A program made the position numbers and the translations under genes. Below the pieces are notes generated by a model. That model was not told where the DNA came from. It was given only the letters and a program-made list of their open reading frames with translations, and did not search any database. DNA of 64,000 nt. Source: Pseudomonas zanjanensis. Lineage in GTDB: Bacteria; Pseudomonadota; Gammaproteobacteria; Pseudomonadales; Pseudomonadaceae. Positions 63,408 through 64,000 of this stretch are shown piece by piece (within the stretch, counting starts at the first letter, position 1; every line of letters begins with the position of its first letter). The stretch spans positions 1,178,001-1,242,000 of the forward strand of contig NZ_JABWRB020000001.1 of NCBI RefSeq assembly GCF_014268745.2, read 5' to 3'.

Positions 63408-64000
63408 ATGCCGCCAGACACCCACGCCCCCCTGCGCAAGCGCACCCACAACCTGGCCCATGACCTGGTGGCGAAGCTGAGCCAGAGCATCCTGCTGGGG
63501 CAGTTGAAACCGGGCGAGAAGTTGCCGTCGGAAGGTGCCATCGTGCAGGCCCATGGCGTCAGTCGTACGGTGGTGCGCGAGGCGATTTCCAAATTGCAGG
63601 CCTCGGGGCTGGTGGAGACCCGCCACGGCATCGGCACCTTTGTGCTGGCGCAAACCGGCGAGCAGGGGCTGCGGCTGAATGTCGACACCGCTGCGGGGGT
63701 GCGGGCGATGCTGGAACTGCGCCTGGGCCTGGAAACCCAGGCCGTCGCCTTGGCGGCCCAGCGTCGCAGCGAACATCAACTGCAGCGGATGCGCCAGGCG
63801 TTGGAGGATTACCAGCGGTTGTCCAACAACAACGACAGCTGTGTCGAAGCTGACCGGCGTTTCCATCTGCTCATCGCCGAAGCGACGGACAACGCCTGTT
63901 TTGTCGAGATCATGCAGCACCTGGGCAACGCGATGATTCCCAGGACCCGTGTGAACGTGGCCGAGCGCGGCCAGGCGGATCTGAGCAAGCTGGCGCAGTT
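63408..64000 (+). CDS. FadR-subfamily GntR regulator (partial, runs off the window)
   Basis: The reading frame is open from the ATG at 63408 to the window edge, at least 197 codons. Residues about 10-75 form the winged helix-turn-helix (LLGQLKPGEKLPSEGAIVQA, then VSRTVVREAISKLQASGLVE). An FCD effector domain follows (MLELRLGLETQAVALAAQRR, and ADRRFHLLIAEATDNACFVE). The start has a weak ribosome site (AAGGAACAACGG). Being divergent from gudD, with matching dyads between, it is probably the regulator of glucarate or galactarate use. Confidence 0.88.
   Translation, partial: MPPDTHAPLRKRTHNLAHDLVAKLSQSILLGQLKPGEKLPSEGAIVQAHGVSRTVVREAISKLQASGLVETRHGIGTFVLAQTGEQGLRLNVDTAAGVRAMLELRLGLETQAVALAAQRRSEHQLQRMRQALEDYQRLSNNNDSCVEADRRFHLLIAEATDNACFVEIMQHLGNAMIPRTRVNVAERGQADLSKLAQ

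Overview
The window looks like a piece of chromosome from a Pseudomonas of the fluorescens group. The grounds are high-GC coding sequence, gene neighbourhoods typical of that genus (crcY-mvaB-merR, selD-mnmH, glgE-treS/mak-glgB, pqiA-pqiA-pqiB-pqiC, cobF behind a histidine phosphatase), and about two dozen REP/REPIN-type palindromic repeats in the intergenic gaps. I saw no rRNA, tRNA, CRISPR array, prophage or insertion sequence. The REP elements have no REP-associated transposase gene in the window.

Layout. 1-858: REP pairs, then a CrcY-type regulatory RNA on the minus strand with a sigma-54 promoter, an IHF-like site and CbrB-like half sites. 859-5856: mvaB and a LiuR-like MerR regulator, a LysR regulator, an acyl-CoA dehydrogenase, and an oxaloacetate decarboxylase of the PEP mutase family. 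6031-7672: a visibly lower-GC, translationally coupled three-gene operon that I do not recognise (a 259-aa protein, a cupin and a 62-aa small protein). 7916-15155: a minus-strand catabolic operon with an RpiR regulator, cysteine hydrolase, PuuA-like glutamine synthetase, N-formylglutamate amidohydrolase-like protein, APC permease, and paralogues of both arginine succinyltransferase subunits. 15455-16788: histidine phosphatase and cobF. 16998-21636: FtrA-like regulator and rhodanese, an AotJ-like binding protein with an AotO-like desuccinylase, and an esterase. 21665-22105: a four-unit REPIN array. 22110-30682: two hypothetical proteins, selenium genes, a histidine phosphatase, a GST and PhzF pair, a zinc-type hemB, and a DUF1615 lipoprotein.

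30882-53402: a 13-residue-repeat secreted protein, a GST, the pqi operon, a CBS protein, DNA polymerase II, an aldo/keto reductase, a periplasmic aldose epimerase, a lipoprotein, a TauE exporter, an erythromycin esterase-like protein, a DUF4174 protein, AmpC, a DyP peroxidase, an SDR, a MocR regulator, an orphan CcoG, DUF3203, MgtC, and a 54-aa proline-rich protein. 53615-61410: glgE, treS-maltokinase and glgB, which together turn trehalose or maltose into alpha-glucan through maltose-1-phosphate. 61764-64000: glucarate dehydratase, divergent from a FadR-type regulator that runs off the right edge, with matching operator palindromes between them.

The most promising unexplained item is the three-gene operon at 6031-7672. 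Its 62-aa product carries a segment that aligns with the middle of its 259-aa partner (shared NIGNI and IKKI motifs), next to a cupin with an intact metal site. The best-supported hidden item is the CrcY-type RNA. A-rich motifs of the kind it titrates also sit in the leaders of the aldose epimerase and glucarate dehydratase genes.
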